Assembly: GCF_038595005.1 (NCBI RefSeq)
Contig: NZ_CP151997.1
Coordinates: 992,001 to 1,056,000, forward strand
Source of the DNA: Chryseomicrobium sp. FSL W7-1435
GTDB taxonomy: Bacteria; Bacillota; Bacilli; Bacillales_A; Planococcaceae
Length of the DNA: 64,000 bases
Direction of reading: 5' to 3'
The notes under the pieces were generated by a model. It did not search any database, was not told the origin of the DNA, and saw only the letters and a list, made by a program, of their open reading frames with translations. Below are positions 1 to 7,722 of the stretch, piece by piece; the first letter of the stretch is position 1, and each line of letters starts with the position of its first letter. The position numbers were made by a program, and so were the translations under genes.

Positions 1-41
1 GCTACTCCTTTTGTAAGTGTTGGGAACTGACCAAGTTTCCT

Positions 42-70
42 ACTCCTTACAATAGGAGTTTTTCTTTTTT
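42..70 (+). terminator. Rho-independent terminator at window edge
   Basis: Six-base stem ACTCCT/AGGAGT with a six-base loop, followed by a run of T. It probably ends a plus-strand gene lying before the window. Confidence 0.6.
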
Positions 71-151
71 TGAGCAAGATATATAAACGAATAAAAGATG
101 AATATTTAAGTGTAATTCCAGCATATTACAGTCATGCAACGCTAGTGAGGG

Positions 152-279
152 GGTACCTGTGCGCTGAACTATTCAATACAATTTGCATAAACGAAGGAGC
201 AACCGCGACACCATGCGGTTGCTCCTTATTTTTTATGCAATTGTCGTGCATAGTCAGAATTGTTCAGCGCACAGGTACC
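152..279. repeat. GGTACC-bounded palindromic repeat, copy R1
   Basis: Imperfect palindrome of about 128 bp. Both ends read GGTACCTGTGC towards the interior, and the centre is a GC-rich hairpin GGAGCAACCGC/GCGGTTGCTCC with T-rich sequence after it. It lies 30 bp beyond the stop codon of the RAYT gene. The left flank contains GCAACGCTAGTG, which recurs next to copy R10. Besides being a mobile palindrome it can act as a terminator in either direction. Confidence 0.9.
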
Positions 280-309
280 TTAGAGGGAAATAATGGAAAT
301 CCCACTATT

Positions 310-981
310 TTACTTATTCATCTTTTCAGTCGATGTGTTTTCAATGTGCCAAGTGAAGGTCTGCTTGCCTAACAAGCTGTCGGTTTTCTCGTCATCGGCT
401 TCATGGGGATCTTCTTCCGCGAGAAAACGATTGTTCAATACAAATTCGCAATATCCTGCATGGGTCATAGAATACGGGAATGGCATTAGGCGGGGCAGGA
501 GGTCGATGTCGAGAAAACGTGGCATATTTGTTCGTAGACCAGCATAGAAGGGGTAAGAGCTGTAAGGATAATCAGAGAGGTTGTCTACCATAGGGTTCGC
601 TGTCTCTAGCGGATTTCTGTGAATGTAGCCACTGGTATGCAGCAAATCAGCAAACGTCGGTGCACCTTTCGACCAGTATCTCCGCTGATAGATGCGGCCC
701 ACGTGACCGCGGCTGTGGCGGTATACATCACTGTACCTTCTATTGACGAGGCGCATAATACGACTGATGTCTCCGGACTCGGCACGGATCAGCACATGGT
801 AGTGGTTTGACATGAAGCAGAACGCCAGCATCCGAAAAGGGTACTTGTCGTACGCATAGTCGAACGCTCGCATCAGCTCGCGCATGTCTGCGGGCGATTC
901 AAAGATAAACCTGCGATTGTTGCCTCTTAAAGTACAATGATAAAAAATGTTCGGATTGAATTCCTTCTTTTTTCGTGGCAA
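310..981 (-). CDS. REP-associated tyrosine transposase (RAYT, IS200-like Y1 family)
   Basis: Single-strand DNA transposase of the Y1/HUH class; family members bind and cut short palindromic repeats (REPs). About 223 residues. The N-terminus MPRKKKEFNPNIFYHCTLRG matches the RAYT pattern, the metal-binding HUH motif is HYH in SNHYHVLIRA, and the catalytic tyrosine is expected in the stretch NRRYSDVYRHSRG. The frame is open further upstream to a TTG at 1002, but I chose the TTG at 981 because AAAGGAG lies 8 nt before it and it gives the usual family N-terminus. Copy R1 of a palindrome found ten more times in this window lies directly downstream, which points to that repeat as its substrate (inference). 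No paired IS ends are seen, as expected for a domesticated RAYT. Confidence 0.88.
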   Translation of the reverse strand: MPRKKKEFNPNIFYHCTLRGNNRRFIFESPADMRELMRAFDYAYDKYPFRMLAFCFMSNHYHVLIRAESGDISRIMRLVNRRYSDVYRHSRGHVGRIYQRRYWSKGAPTFADLLHTSGYIHRNPLETANPMVDNLSDYPYSSYPFYAGLRTNMPRFLDIDLLPRLMPFPYSMTHAGYCEFVLNNRFLAEEDPHEADDEKTDSLLGKQTFTWHIENTSTEKMNK

Positions 982-1304
982 TTGACCCACTCCTTTACCC
1001 AAGATACGACCACCGTATCACAGAAAAAAACTGTGTGCACATCAAATAAAATAGTGATTTGGGTGACTGTTCGGTAGCAAAATGAAATTGTTTGAAGGGC
1101 ATATTTGGTATTAGAAACTACTAAATTAGTGCTCTAAAACGTTGATAAATGACGTTTTATTTATGCATATCAGATTGCTTGGGCTTAACCATGAGGGATT
1201 GACAAAATTTAAAATTTATTTGAAAAACCTAATGCCTTCATATTTACATTACCTGGTACTGCACCTATAGATTCTTTGCGCTCTACTTGATCTTCAAGCA
1301 ACGT
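982..1304. other. Intergenic stretch with no recognised gene
   Basis: AT-rich region between the RAYT gene and the frameshifted gene at 1305. It holds a weak inverted repeat around 1135-1160 (AAAACG/CGTTTT). I see no convincing ORF, RNA gene or promoter. Confidence 0.5.
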
Positions 1305-1714
1305 CTACTCGAACACCAAAATCTTATTCTCCTGCAGGTGGAAATCCTTGTACTCTCTTGTAATGTGGTAGTCCGGGTGCTCTCTGGACAGGTAGATTCG
1401 TTCCACCACCTTGTCCTCATTCACAAGAATGAGTAAGAACCGACTTTCCGGAACATCAATACCTAAAAGCGAAAATCGAGAAGTGATGTTCAGTGACTCT
1501 TTTATTGGACCGCTGGTTGAATAGGGTCCAAATACACCAGCTTCTGTCCACTCAAGATTCGTCAGTTCGGTCAAATCAATTTCTGTTTCACCTCGTTGAA
1601 TTAATGCATGTATTTCTTTAGCTGAGAGTGGGTCTATACTATTTTGATAGGACCAAAAAAGAAAGGGTATCCTAAAATTAGCGAAAAAATAAGTAAGTTA
1701 CGGTTTTTTTTCAT
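1305..1714 (-). pseudogene. Small secreted or membrane protein, frameshifted in a poly-T tract
   Basis: Reading starts at ATG 1714 behind AGGAG and gives a signal-like N-terminus (MKKNRNLLIFSLILGYPFFF), then meets a stop in frame. Adding one T in the T-rich tract near 1655 joins it to the downstream frame, which continues as SYQNSIDPLSAKEIHALIQR and runs to the stop at 1305 with an FGPYS motif near the middle. The restored product is about 136 residues. I do not recognise the family. Either the gene is decayed or the sequence has a homopolymer error. Confidence 0.6.
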
Positions 1715-1808
1715 CGGATTCTCCTAACTATTTACGTTCTATTTACTAGTAATAATCTTGAGATGTTTAGTACCAGTATTTGGTTCCTCTGTTTGAAATT
1801 CCTTTTAT

Positions 1809-1936
1809 GGTACCTGTGCATCAAACAATTCAGCACAATTTGCATAAATGAAGGAACAACCGCAACGCCTTGCGGTTGCTCCTGCCTATTTATGCAATTG
1901 TCGTGCATAATCAGAATTGTGTAGTGCACAGGTACC
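1809..1936. repeat. GGTACC-bounded palindromic repeat, copy R2
   Basis: Same palindrome as R1 with a central GGTTGCTCC hairpin. The right flank reads GGTACCCAAAAGGG instead of the TCAGAGG seen at several other copies. It lies between the frameshifted gene and ceo, upstream of both. Confidence 0.9.
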
Positions 1937-2046
1937 CAAAAGGGACAACCACAGCTAATTGGAATAGGAGCTAAAAAAGAAAAAATATGGTAGAATGAAG
2001 AGTAGTGAAAACGGACGATAAGAATAAAATAAACTATTAATCATAT

Positions 2047-2061
2047 GGAGGTTCTACTATT
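2047..2061 (+). promoter_or_regulatory. Shine-Dalgarno and apparent AUU start codon of ceo
   Basis: GGAGG at 2047-2051, 7 nt spacer, ATT at 2059. The frame from this ATT reads INTIGFVISHKNNEKRRALL, the conserved N-terminus of the family. No ATG, GTG or TTG exists in that frame between the ribosome binding site and residue 20. Confidence 0.7.
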
Positions 2062-3039
2062 AACACAATCGGATTTGTTATAAGTCATAAGAACAATGAA
2101 AAAAGAAGAGCGCTATTGCCAAAGGATTTAACACAAGTGAAATTTAAAGAGCAGTTATTTTTTGAAGAAGGCTATGGTCTCGATTTAGGCTATTCTGACG
2201 AAGAGTACCTTGCTCATGGTGTCCAAATCGCTTCTCGCGAGCGAGTGCTAGAGTGTGACGCAATCGTCGACGTAAAACTAGGAGATGCTGATTATTTCGA
2301 TCAAATCCCACCTGGCAAGTTACTAATCGGTTGGGCACATGCTGTACAGGATATTAAATTCACGGATGCTGTGTTGGCAGGAAATCACACGGTTGTGGCT
2401 TGGGAAGAAATGTTTGATGGCGGTCGCTACATTTTCTATCGTAACAGAGAAATTGCGGGCGAAGCAGCTATCCTTCAAGCTTACCAATACTGTGGCAAGA
2501 TGCCATACGAAACCAAAGTAGCGATTCTTGGGAACGGGCATACTGCAAAAGGTGCTCTTCGCATTCTTCATGGACTTGGCGCCGATGTTGATGTTTACGG
2601 TAGAAGATTAGAATCTCTTTTCAGAAAAAACATGAACAACTATGATGTTCTCGTGAACTGTGTCATGTGGGATACGAGCAGAACTGATCGCATCATTTAC
2701 AAAGAAGATTTAAAAGACCTGAAAAAAGGTGCCATGATTGTCGACGTGAGCTGTGATCCGAATCTAGAGATCGAGACGTCACGTCCTTCTAGCATTGATG
2801 ATCCCGTCTATACAGTGGATGGAGTCATTCATTACACGGTCGACAACACGCCAGCTATGTTCCCGCATACGGTAACAAAAGTGCTAAGCGAAGGATTCTC
2901 TGAAATGGTTGATATGTTTACAGAAGGTAAGGATGGTTGGACAGATATGGTCCGTGAAGCCATCGTTATCGAAAATGGCCACATTCTTGATAAGCACATC
3001 ATTGAATTCCGCGAAGCTCGTGGCTTGTTGGTGAAATAA
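2059..3039 (+). CDS. ceo: N5-(carboxyethyl)ornithine synthase
   Basis: NADPH-dependent reductive condensation of ornithine with pyruvate, a soluble enzyme of the alanine dehydrogenase/transhydrogenase superfamily. The N-terminal catalytic half carries KRRALLPKDL and the substrate-loop region around VDVKLGD; the Rossmann nucleotide site is VAILGNGHTAKGALRIL near residue 160. About 326 residues, normal for the family. The first usable conventional start is the TTG at 2116, but that would cut off the conserved first strand; the well-placed Shine-Dalgarno instead points to ATT at 2059. Monocistronic, followed 17 bp later by palindrome R3, which probably ends transcription. Confidence 0.82.
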   Translation: MNTIGFVISHKNNEKRRALLPKDLTQVKFKEQLFFEEGYGLDLGYSDEEYLAHGVQIASRERVLECDAIVDVKLGDADYFDQIPPGKLLIGWAHAVQDIKFTDAVLAGNHTVVAWEEMFDGGRYIFYRNREIAGEAAILQAYQYCGKMPYETKVAILGNGHTAKGALRILHGLGADVDVYGRRLESLFRKNMNNYDVLVNCVMWDTSRTDRIIYKEDLKDLKKGAMIVDVSCDPNLEIETSRPSSIDDPVYTVDGVIHYTVDNTPAMFPHTVTKVLSEGFSEMVDMFTEGKDGWTDMVREAIVIENGHILDKHIIEFREARGLLVK

Positions 3040-3056
3040 TCACTTTTACTTTTTAA

Positions 3057-3184
3057 GGTACCTGTGCACCGAACAATTCAGCACAATGTGCATAAACGAA
3101 GGAGCAACCGCATCAACACGCGGTTGCTCCTTTATTTTTATGCAATTGTCGTTCATAATCTGAATTGTGTAGCGCACAGGTACC
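3057..3184. repeat. GGTACC-bounded palindromic repeat, copy R3
   Basis: Palindrome 17 bp after the ceo stop. The central hairpin GGAGCAACCGC/GCGGTTGCTCC is followed by TTTATTTTTA, so it can end ceo transcription. Right flank is TCAGAGGAA, as at R7. Confidence 0.9.
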
Positions 3185-3285
3185 TCAGAGGAAAAAAGTT
3201 CCAATGGGTTTCTGGTTCGCTAAAATGAATTAGAATCTTATAAAACATATCTTCTGACCAACTTGTTATTTAAGGAGAATCCCTC

Positions 3286-4059
3286 ATGCAGACGTACATT
3301 CCCCATCATTTCTATCAACTGTTAGTACATCAAATGCCTACTCGCCTAACGCCTTCCGTAATTCTAGATGTCGGCTGCGGGGAAGGCTGGATGACTCGTG
3401 AGCTTTCTCGTCATCATCCGGAAGCGAAGGTGGTGGGCATCGATAGAAACTATAAAGCGATTCAAAAATGTCGTTATCTTGCTGCTACAGAAAATCTTCC
3501 GGTCGATTATCAGGTTGCCAATATTGATTCGCACCGATTCGCTACTGATGAAAGGTTTGACCTCATTACTTGCCATAATGTGCTCGCGCACTGCCAGAAC
3601 CCAAAGCAGGTTTTACGTAAGTTGATAGACCAGCTCCAACTTGAGGGTCAGCTTTCACTAGTTATTGAAAATCCGGCAGCTAAGTCGATCGAGCACTCTT
3701 TCCGTCAACAAGGGATTGATTGGACTCGTATTGCCAAGGATCCAGCGAAGCTACTAGACTGGTTTCGACCCTTTCAAGAGCTAGTCGATCAAACGATTAC
3801 AAAGCGAACAGACCAACGAGTTTTGTTGCCGCTACTTGCTATTGAGTCGTTTTTAAATGAATGGGAAGATATCACGTATCGAGCCAGAGGACTCAGTGTT
3901 TTCATGGACTACTGTGAAAACGATGAAGTCCTCGATTCTGAACAGCTGAAGCTTGAAGAAGAACTTAGTGGAACAGCAGAGTATGTGAAGTATTCTTATT
4001 TTTACCATGTTGTAGTGCAGAAGACCATTTTGGAGGTACCTGTGCACCGAACTAATTAG
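3286..4059 (+). CDS. Class I SAM-dependent methyltransferase
   Basis: Contains motif I ILDVGCGEGW near residue 26, an acidic ribose-binding residue in VVGIDRN, and the post-motif region FDLITCHNVLAH, as in Methyltransf_11/25 enzymes. Substrate unknown; it resembles the CmoA/SmtA/YcgJ type. ATG preceded by AAGGAG. The last eight codons (EVPVHRTN) and the stop codon lie inside palindrome R4, so the C-terminus has been replaced or extended by repeat insertion. Convergent with the RpiR gene. Confidence 0.8.
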   Translation: MQTYIPHHFYQLLVHQMPTRLTPSVILDVGCGEGWMTRELSRHHPEAKVVGIDRNYKAIQKCRYLAATENLPVDYQVANIDSHRFATDERFDLITCHNVLAHCQNPKQVLRKLIDQLQLEGQLSLVIENPAAKSIEHSFRQQGIDWTRIAKDPAKLLDWFRPFQELVDQTITKRTDQRVLLPLLAIESFLNEWEDITYRARGLSVFMDYCENDEVLDSEQLKLEEELSGTAEYVKYSYFYHVVVQKTILEVPVHRTN

Positions 4060-4162
4060 TTTATTCACTACAATTTCATAAATATGAAGGAGCAACCGCC
4101 TCGTATGGCGGTTGCTCCTTCATTTATACAAATTGTGTTGAATTGTTCGGTGCACAGGTACC
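4035..4162. repeat. GGTACC-bounded palindromic repeat, copy R4
   Basis: Sub-family with CACTACAATTTCATAAATATG in the left arm, shared with R5 and the fragment R11. It lies between two convergent genes, supplies the 3' end of the methyltransferase, and its immediate right flank encodes the last residues of the RpiR gene. The 21 nt to its right (4163-4183) are identical to the right flank of R5. Confidence 0.9.
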
Positions 4163-4912
4163 TCAGAGGGGATTTCTGGAAAAAACATCACGTTCTGCTT
4201 TCTTCAAATATAAAGCAGTGAACACTTCTTCCATGAAGATAAAGAAAACCGTTCGAGACTTCTCATAAGGCAAGCGGTCACCAGGTTGTTGAGATTGTGT
4301 TAGATAAAAAACATGGTCTGCTTTTTGGTGAGAGGTGGGATCATATTCTTCTAGTACAAACAGGCCAGTAGTCCCTTTTTGTTTGGCTGTTTCGAATAAC
4401 CGTTCATAAGAAGCAAATTCACCAGTAACTGAAAAAACGATGAGAAGCGTGTTTTTGTCTACTAATTGAAGAGCCCGTTCCTCTTCTTGAGCCAGAATAA
4501 TATTTTTTTTAGAGATAGTTTCCAATTTATACGTAAAGTATTCCAAACAGATATAGGAAGGACCGAGGCCAAATAAAACGATGCGGTCATATTCTTCAAA
4601 AAGTTCGACAAACCGGTCCACGAGAGATCTATCAAATTGCTCTAGAAAGAGTTGTAATCGCTCCATCTCATTTGAGGAAGTAGTTTTAGGAGGTGCAATT
4701 AACTGCCCTTGAAAAAATAATTTATACTGCTTAAAATTTTCGAACCCCATTTTTCGGACCATCTTTGAAATTTTCGAACTCGAAACACGACACTGAGTAG
4801 CCGCTTCCAAAATCTTAATATTCGTTTCTTTTTTCACCAGTTCCTTCAATTGATTATGAACAGTTTGTTCCAGTGAATTTAAATTACCCTCTTGAATATA
4901 CAGGAGAGGCAC
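4163..4912 (-). CDS. MurR/RpiR-family transcriptional regulator
   Basis: About 249 residues. N-terminal RpiR helix-turn-helix (residues 10-75, ...SSSKISKMVRKMGFENFKQYK) and C-terminal SIS sugar-phosphate binding domain (residues 105-230, IVLFGLGPSYI...LLIVFSVTGEF). Family members sense phosphorylated sugars or related metabolites. Divergent from the BCCT transporter at 5281, so it probably regulates that gene and itself. Its last codons (FSRNPL, stop) fall in the right flank of palindrome R4. Confidence 0.82.
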   Translation of the reverse strand: MPLLYIQEGNLNSLEQTVHNQLKELVKKETNIKILEAATQCRVSSSKISKMVRKMGFENFKQYKLFFQGQLIAPPKTTSSNEMERLQLFLEQFDRSLVDRFVELFEEYDRIVLFGLGPSYICLEYFTYKLETISKKNIILAQEEERALQLVDKNTLLIVFSVTGEFASYERLFETAKQKGTTGLFVLEEYDPTSHQKADHVFYLTQSQQPGDRLPYEKSRTVFFIFMEEVFTALYLKKAERDVFSRNPL

Positions 4913-4948
4913 CCCCTACTATGTCTATAATTCGGATTATATCATAAT

Positions 4949-4999
4949 GGAAAATTTTCCGTATATATATAATAAGTTTTTTAAATAAGAAAATTTTCT
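4949..4999. promoter_or_regulatory. Two palindromic operator candidates between rpiR and the BCCT gene
   Basis: GGAAAATTTTCC at 4949-4960 and AGAAAATTTTCT at 4988-4999 share the core GAAAATTTTC. Their centres are 39 bp apart, close to four helical turns. The position just upstream of rpiR suggests binding by the RpiR dimer. Inferred from sequence only. Confidence 0.5.
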
Positions 5000-5280
5000 G
5001 CTAGTATCGTTTACATTTTCGCGTGACTATAGTACGGTTAATGTGGGAATAGTAGAATATCGGTGGAAATTCTAAAAGTGATGTTCAGTTATAATTCATT
5101 TCGGATTTGTTTCATGTTGCGGTCCAGCGTAGGTAAGGGACCAGTGAAGCCTGCTTTGGCGAAGCAATCTGAACGTTGCATCACTCCGACCAAATTAAGA
5201 GAACCATGCACTTTACACTACTTAAAGCGTAGGTATAAGGTGTTTAGATAAAATTTACTAGAGGAAAAGGGGAAAAGGAG

Positions 5281-6801
5281 ATGAAGAAGTTAAGAAATGC
5301 CGTATTTTGGCCACCATTTTTACTATTGATTGCCGCAGCGATCTTTAGCTTTACCAATCGCGATTTATTTATCGAGCTTGCAACTAGCGGGAATGATTGG
5401 TTATTAGCGAATGTTGGCTGGCTCTTTAGTTTAAGTGGACTTTTAATGTTAGTAACTGTAGTTTTTGTGTATTTTTCCCCATTAGGAAAAGTTCGAATTG
5501 GCGGTAAAAAAGCAAAACCGATGTTGAAACTGACCAACTGGATGGCCATTACGTTAACGACGACAATAGCAGCAGGCGTAACATTCTGGGGTATAGTCGA
5601 GCCGATTTATCACTTGACCGCTCCACCCGAATCGTTAGGGCTTGAAGCAAACAGTGGAGATGCAGCCATCTTCTCGATGGCTACCATGTACTTGCACTGG
5701 ACGGTCACACCTTATGCCATCTATTGTATACCAGCTTTGATGTTTGCATTTGCATATTACAATATGCGCCGTCCATTTAGTTTGAGTTCAACTCTTGCGC
5801 CTCTATTTGGTGATAAGGTATCAGGCGGCTGGGGCAAATTAATTGATGCACTGTGTCTCTATACCTTAGCGCTAGGGATGGCAGCTGCAATGGGAACAAG
5901 TATTATCAACCTTGCAGGTGGTGTGAACTATCTAGCTGGATTTGAAAGTGGACCGACCCTATGGGCTATCATTGCCCTTGTGATCACAGTAACATTTGTC
6001 ATTTCAGCTTCCACGGGTCTGATGAAAGGGATTCGGATCTTATCCGATATCAATATCAAAGCTTACATAGGAATCATCGCATTTCTATTTGTTGCAGGTC
6101 CAACTGCTTACATTCTAAATCTAGGAACAGAATCATTTGGTCATTTTCTATCCAACTTCTTTAAAATGAGTCTCTTTACAGGAGCTGGCGCAGGCGATTT
6201 ATGGCCTCAGTGGTGGACAGTGTTTTACTGGGCAAACTGGTTCGCGTGGGCAGCCATTGCTGCATTGTTCTTAGGTAGAATCTCGTATGGCTACACAGTA
6301 CGTGCTTTTATTTTAGTTAACTTTGCCTTGCCATCTGTCTTTGGTGCACTTTGGATGACTATTTTCGGAGGAACGGCAATTCACAAGCAGATGACAGAAG
6401 GAAAACTTGGCGATATCATGATTAACCAAGGACCTGAATCTGTGTTATATGCAGTGCTCGGGGACTTCCCGTTAGCTGCACTAATCATTCCAATCTACTT
6501 ATTCATCGTGTTTATTTCGTTCGTAACAGCAGCCGACTCCAATATTTCAGCTATGGGAAGTATCAGTTCTACGGGCATCACTCCGGAAACACCTGAGCCA
6601 GGCATCTGGATCAAAGTGACATGGGGTGTCACCATCGGGGTCATCGCGTGGATCATGATTAGTTTCGCGAAAATTGATGGGATTAAAATGTTATCGAACC
6701 TTGGCGGTGTTCCAGCATTGATTCTCTGTCTGTTGATTGTCTTTGCGCTAATCAAGGTCGCAAAATCACCAGAGAAATATGATGTGACGGACAAGGACTG
6801 A
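5281..6801 (+). CDS. BCCT-family transporter (betaine/carnitine/choline type)
   Basis: 506 residues with about twelve membrane helices. The family signature of tryptophan-rich helix 8 is present as WWTVFYWANWFAWA, followed by GRISYGYTVR. Family members import trimethylammonium or related compounds with Na+ or H+. The substrate cannot be read from sequence; an RpiR regulator next door rather than osmotic control elements suggests a catabolic solute. ATG directly follows an AAAAGGGG/AAAAGGAG tract. Transcription probably ends at palindrome R5. A 62-codon ORF at 5063-5251 in the leader has no features of a gene. Confidence 0.82.
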   Translation: MKKLRNAVFWPPFLLLIAAAIFSFTNRDLFIELATSGNDWLLANVGWLFSLSGLLMLVTVVFVYFSPLGKVRIGGKKAKPMLKLTNWMAITLTTTIAAGVTFWGIVEPIYHLTAPPESLGLEANSGDAAIFSMATMYLHWTVTPYAIYCIPALMFAFAYYNMRRPFSLSSTLAPLFGDKVSGGWGKLIDALCLYTLALGMAAAMGTSIINLAGGVNYLAGFESGPTLWAIIALVITVTFVISASTGLMKGIRILSDINIKAYIGIIAFLFVAGPTAYILNLGTESFGHFLSNFFKMSLFTGAGAGDLWPQWWTVFYWANWFAWAAIAALFLGRISYGYTVRAFILVNFALPSVFGALWMTIFGGTAIHKQMTEGKLGDIMINQGPESVLYAVLGDFPLAALIIPIYLFIVFISFVTAADSNISAMGSISSTGITPETPEPGIWIKVTWGVTIGVIAWIMISFAKIDGIKMLSNLGGVPALILCLLIVFALIKVAKSPEKYDVTDKD

Positions 6802-6824
6802 GTTTTGAAAGCACCTGTTTTGAA

Positions 6825-6952
6825 GGTACCTGTGCACCGAACAAATTAATTTATTCACTACAATTTCATAAATATGAAGGAGCAACCGCCTCGTAAGGCG
6901 CTTGCTCCTTCATTTATGCAAATTGTGTTGAATTGTTCGGTGCACAGGTACC
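6825..6952. repeat. GGTACC-bounded palindromic repeat, copy R5
   Basis: Closest relative of R4, with the same left-arm variant and the same 21-nt right flank outside the GGTACC end. It lies 24 bp after the BCCT stop and can serve as its terminator. Confidence 0.9.
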
Positions 6953-6997
6953 TCAGAGGGGATTTCTGGAAAATGCAAATCCCGTATTTTCAGTTAT

Positions 6998-7026
6998 TTG
7001 TATACAACCGCAGTTCATACTATAAT
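6998..7026 (+). promoter_or_regulatory. Sigma-A promoter of the HEAT-repeat gene
   Basis: TTGTAT, 17-bp spacer, consensus TATAAT. It lies 82 bp before the ATG of the HEAT-repeat gene and just after palindrome R5. Confidence 0.7.
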
Positions 7027-7108
7027 TAAGGGATAGCAGTGGAACTATACTAAATGATAGAAGACATAGTAAGTGAACAGCACTATGATTTGATGAGGAG
7101 AGATTTAG

Positions 7109-7558
7109 ATGAATGAAAACAATACAGAAGCGGTCATTTCAGATTTGATTAAAGATGCCCGTGACCGATCAAGCTGGGAAACGCGCTTGAATGCAGTGAA
7201 AGAACTTGAAAACTACGATACGCCAAAAACGCATGATGTTATCATCAGCTTAGCTTTGCATGATCGCGTTTACGCAGTGAAAGAAGAAGCAGCGTCTATC
7301 GCCAACAGATTAGGCTTAAAAAAAGATGGCCAAAAAATCGTCGTGACCAAGAAAGATACGAAGTACAAAAACAGCGACTTCACGAAACTGTTTCACCAAG
7401 TGAAGCGAGAGCTTGAAATGGAAGAGTTCGATTTAGAGCTATTCAAAGAAAAATTTAGCACTGTCAATCCGGAAATGTACGACACGATGCAGTACGAGCA
7501 CAAAGACAAGTTCGATACATGGGTTGAAAACAAATACATGAACTTGCCGAAAAAATAA
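7109..7558 (+). CDS. HEAT-repeat domain protein
   Basis: 149 residues, soluble. The first 70 residues form paired helices of HEAT type (SSWETRLNAVKELENYDTPK, DVIISLALHDRVYAVKEEAA). The C-terminal half is highly charged and helical. No catalytic motif; a protein-binding role is likely. ATG follows GAGGAGA at good spacing, with its own promoter upstream. A terminator separates it from the large TPR gene, so the two are neighbours but not an obvious operon. Confidence 0.7.
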   Translation: MNENNTEAVISDLIKDARDRSSWETRLNAVKELENYDTPKTHDVIISLALHDRVYAVKEEAASIANRLGLKKDGQKIVVTKKDTKYKNSDFTKLFHQVKRELEMEEFDLELFKEKFSTVNPEMYDTMQYEHKDKFDTWVENKYMNLPKK

Positions 7559-7578
7559 TAGCAGCCTTGATTTGCCCG

Positions 7579-7608
7579 ACGACCTTGAACTCTCAAGGTC
7601 GTTTTTTT
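7579..7608 (+). terminator. Rho-independent terminator after the HEAT gene
   Basis: Ten-base stem ACGACCTTGA/TCAAGGTCGT, 4-nt loop, then seven T. Confidence 0.9.
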
Positions 7609-7722
7609 CATTCAACGCCTGATTCTTCCAACATATAAATAATTTGAAAAATCTCTATAATTTCACATCCGCAAATCGTATGATAAAGAAAGCAAGTCAC
7701 TACATCAGAACGGAGCCCATGA

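Noticed and set aside
310-981. Complete IS200/IS605 element
   Set aside because: No TnpB and no paired left/right ends around the gene; the many separate palindromes fit a RAYT better.
5063-5251. 62-codon ORF in the BCCT leader
   Set aside because: No ribosome binding site, domain or clear coding bias; it lies in the regulatory region.
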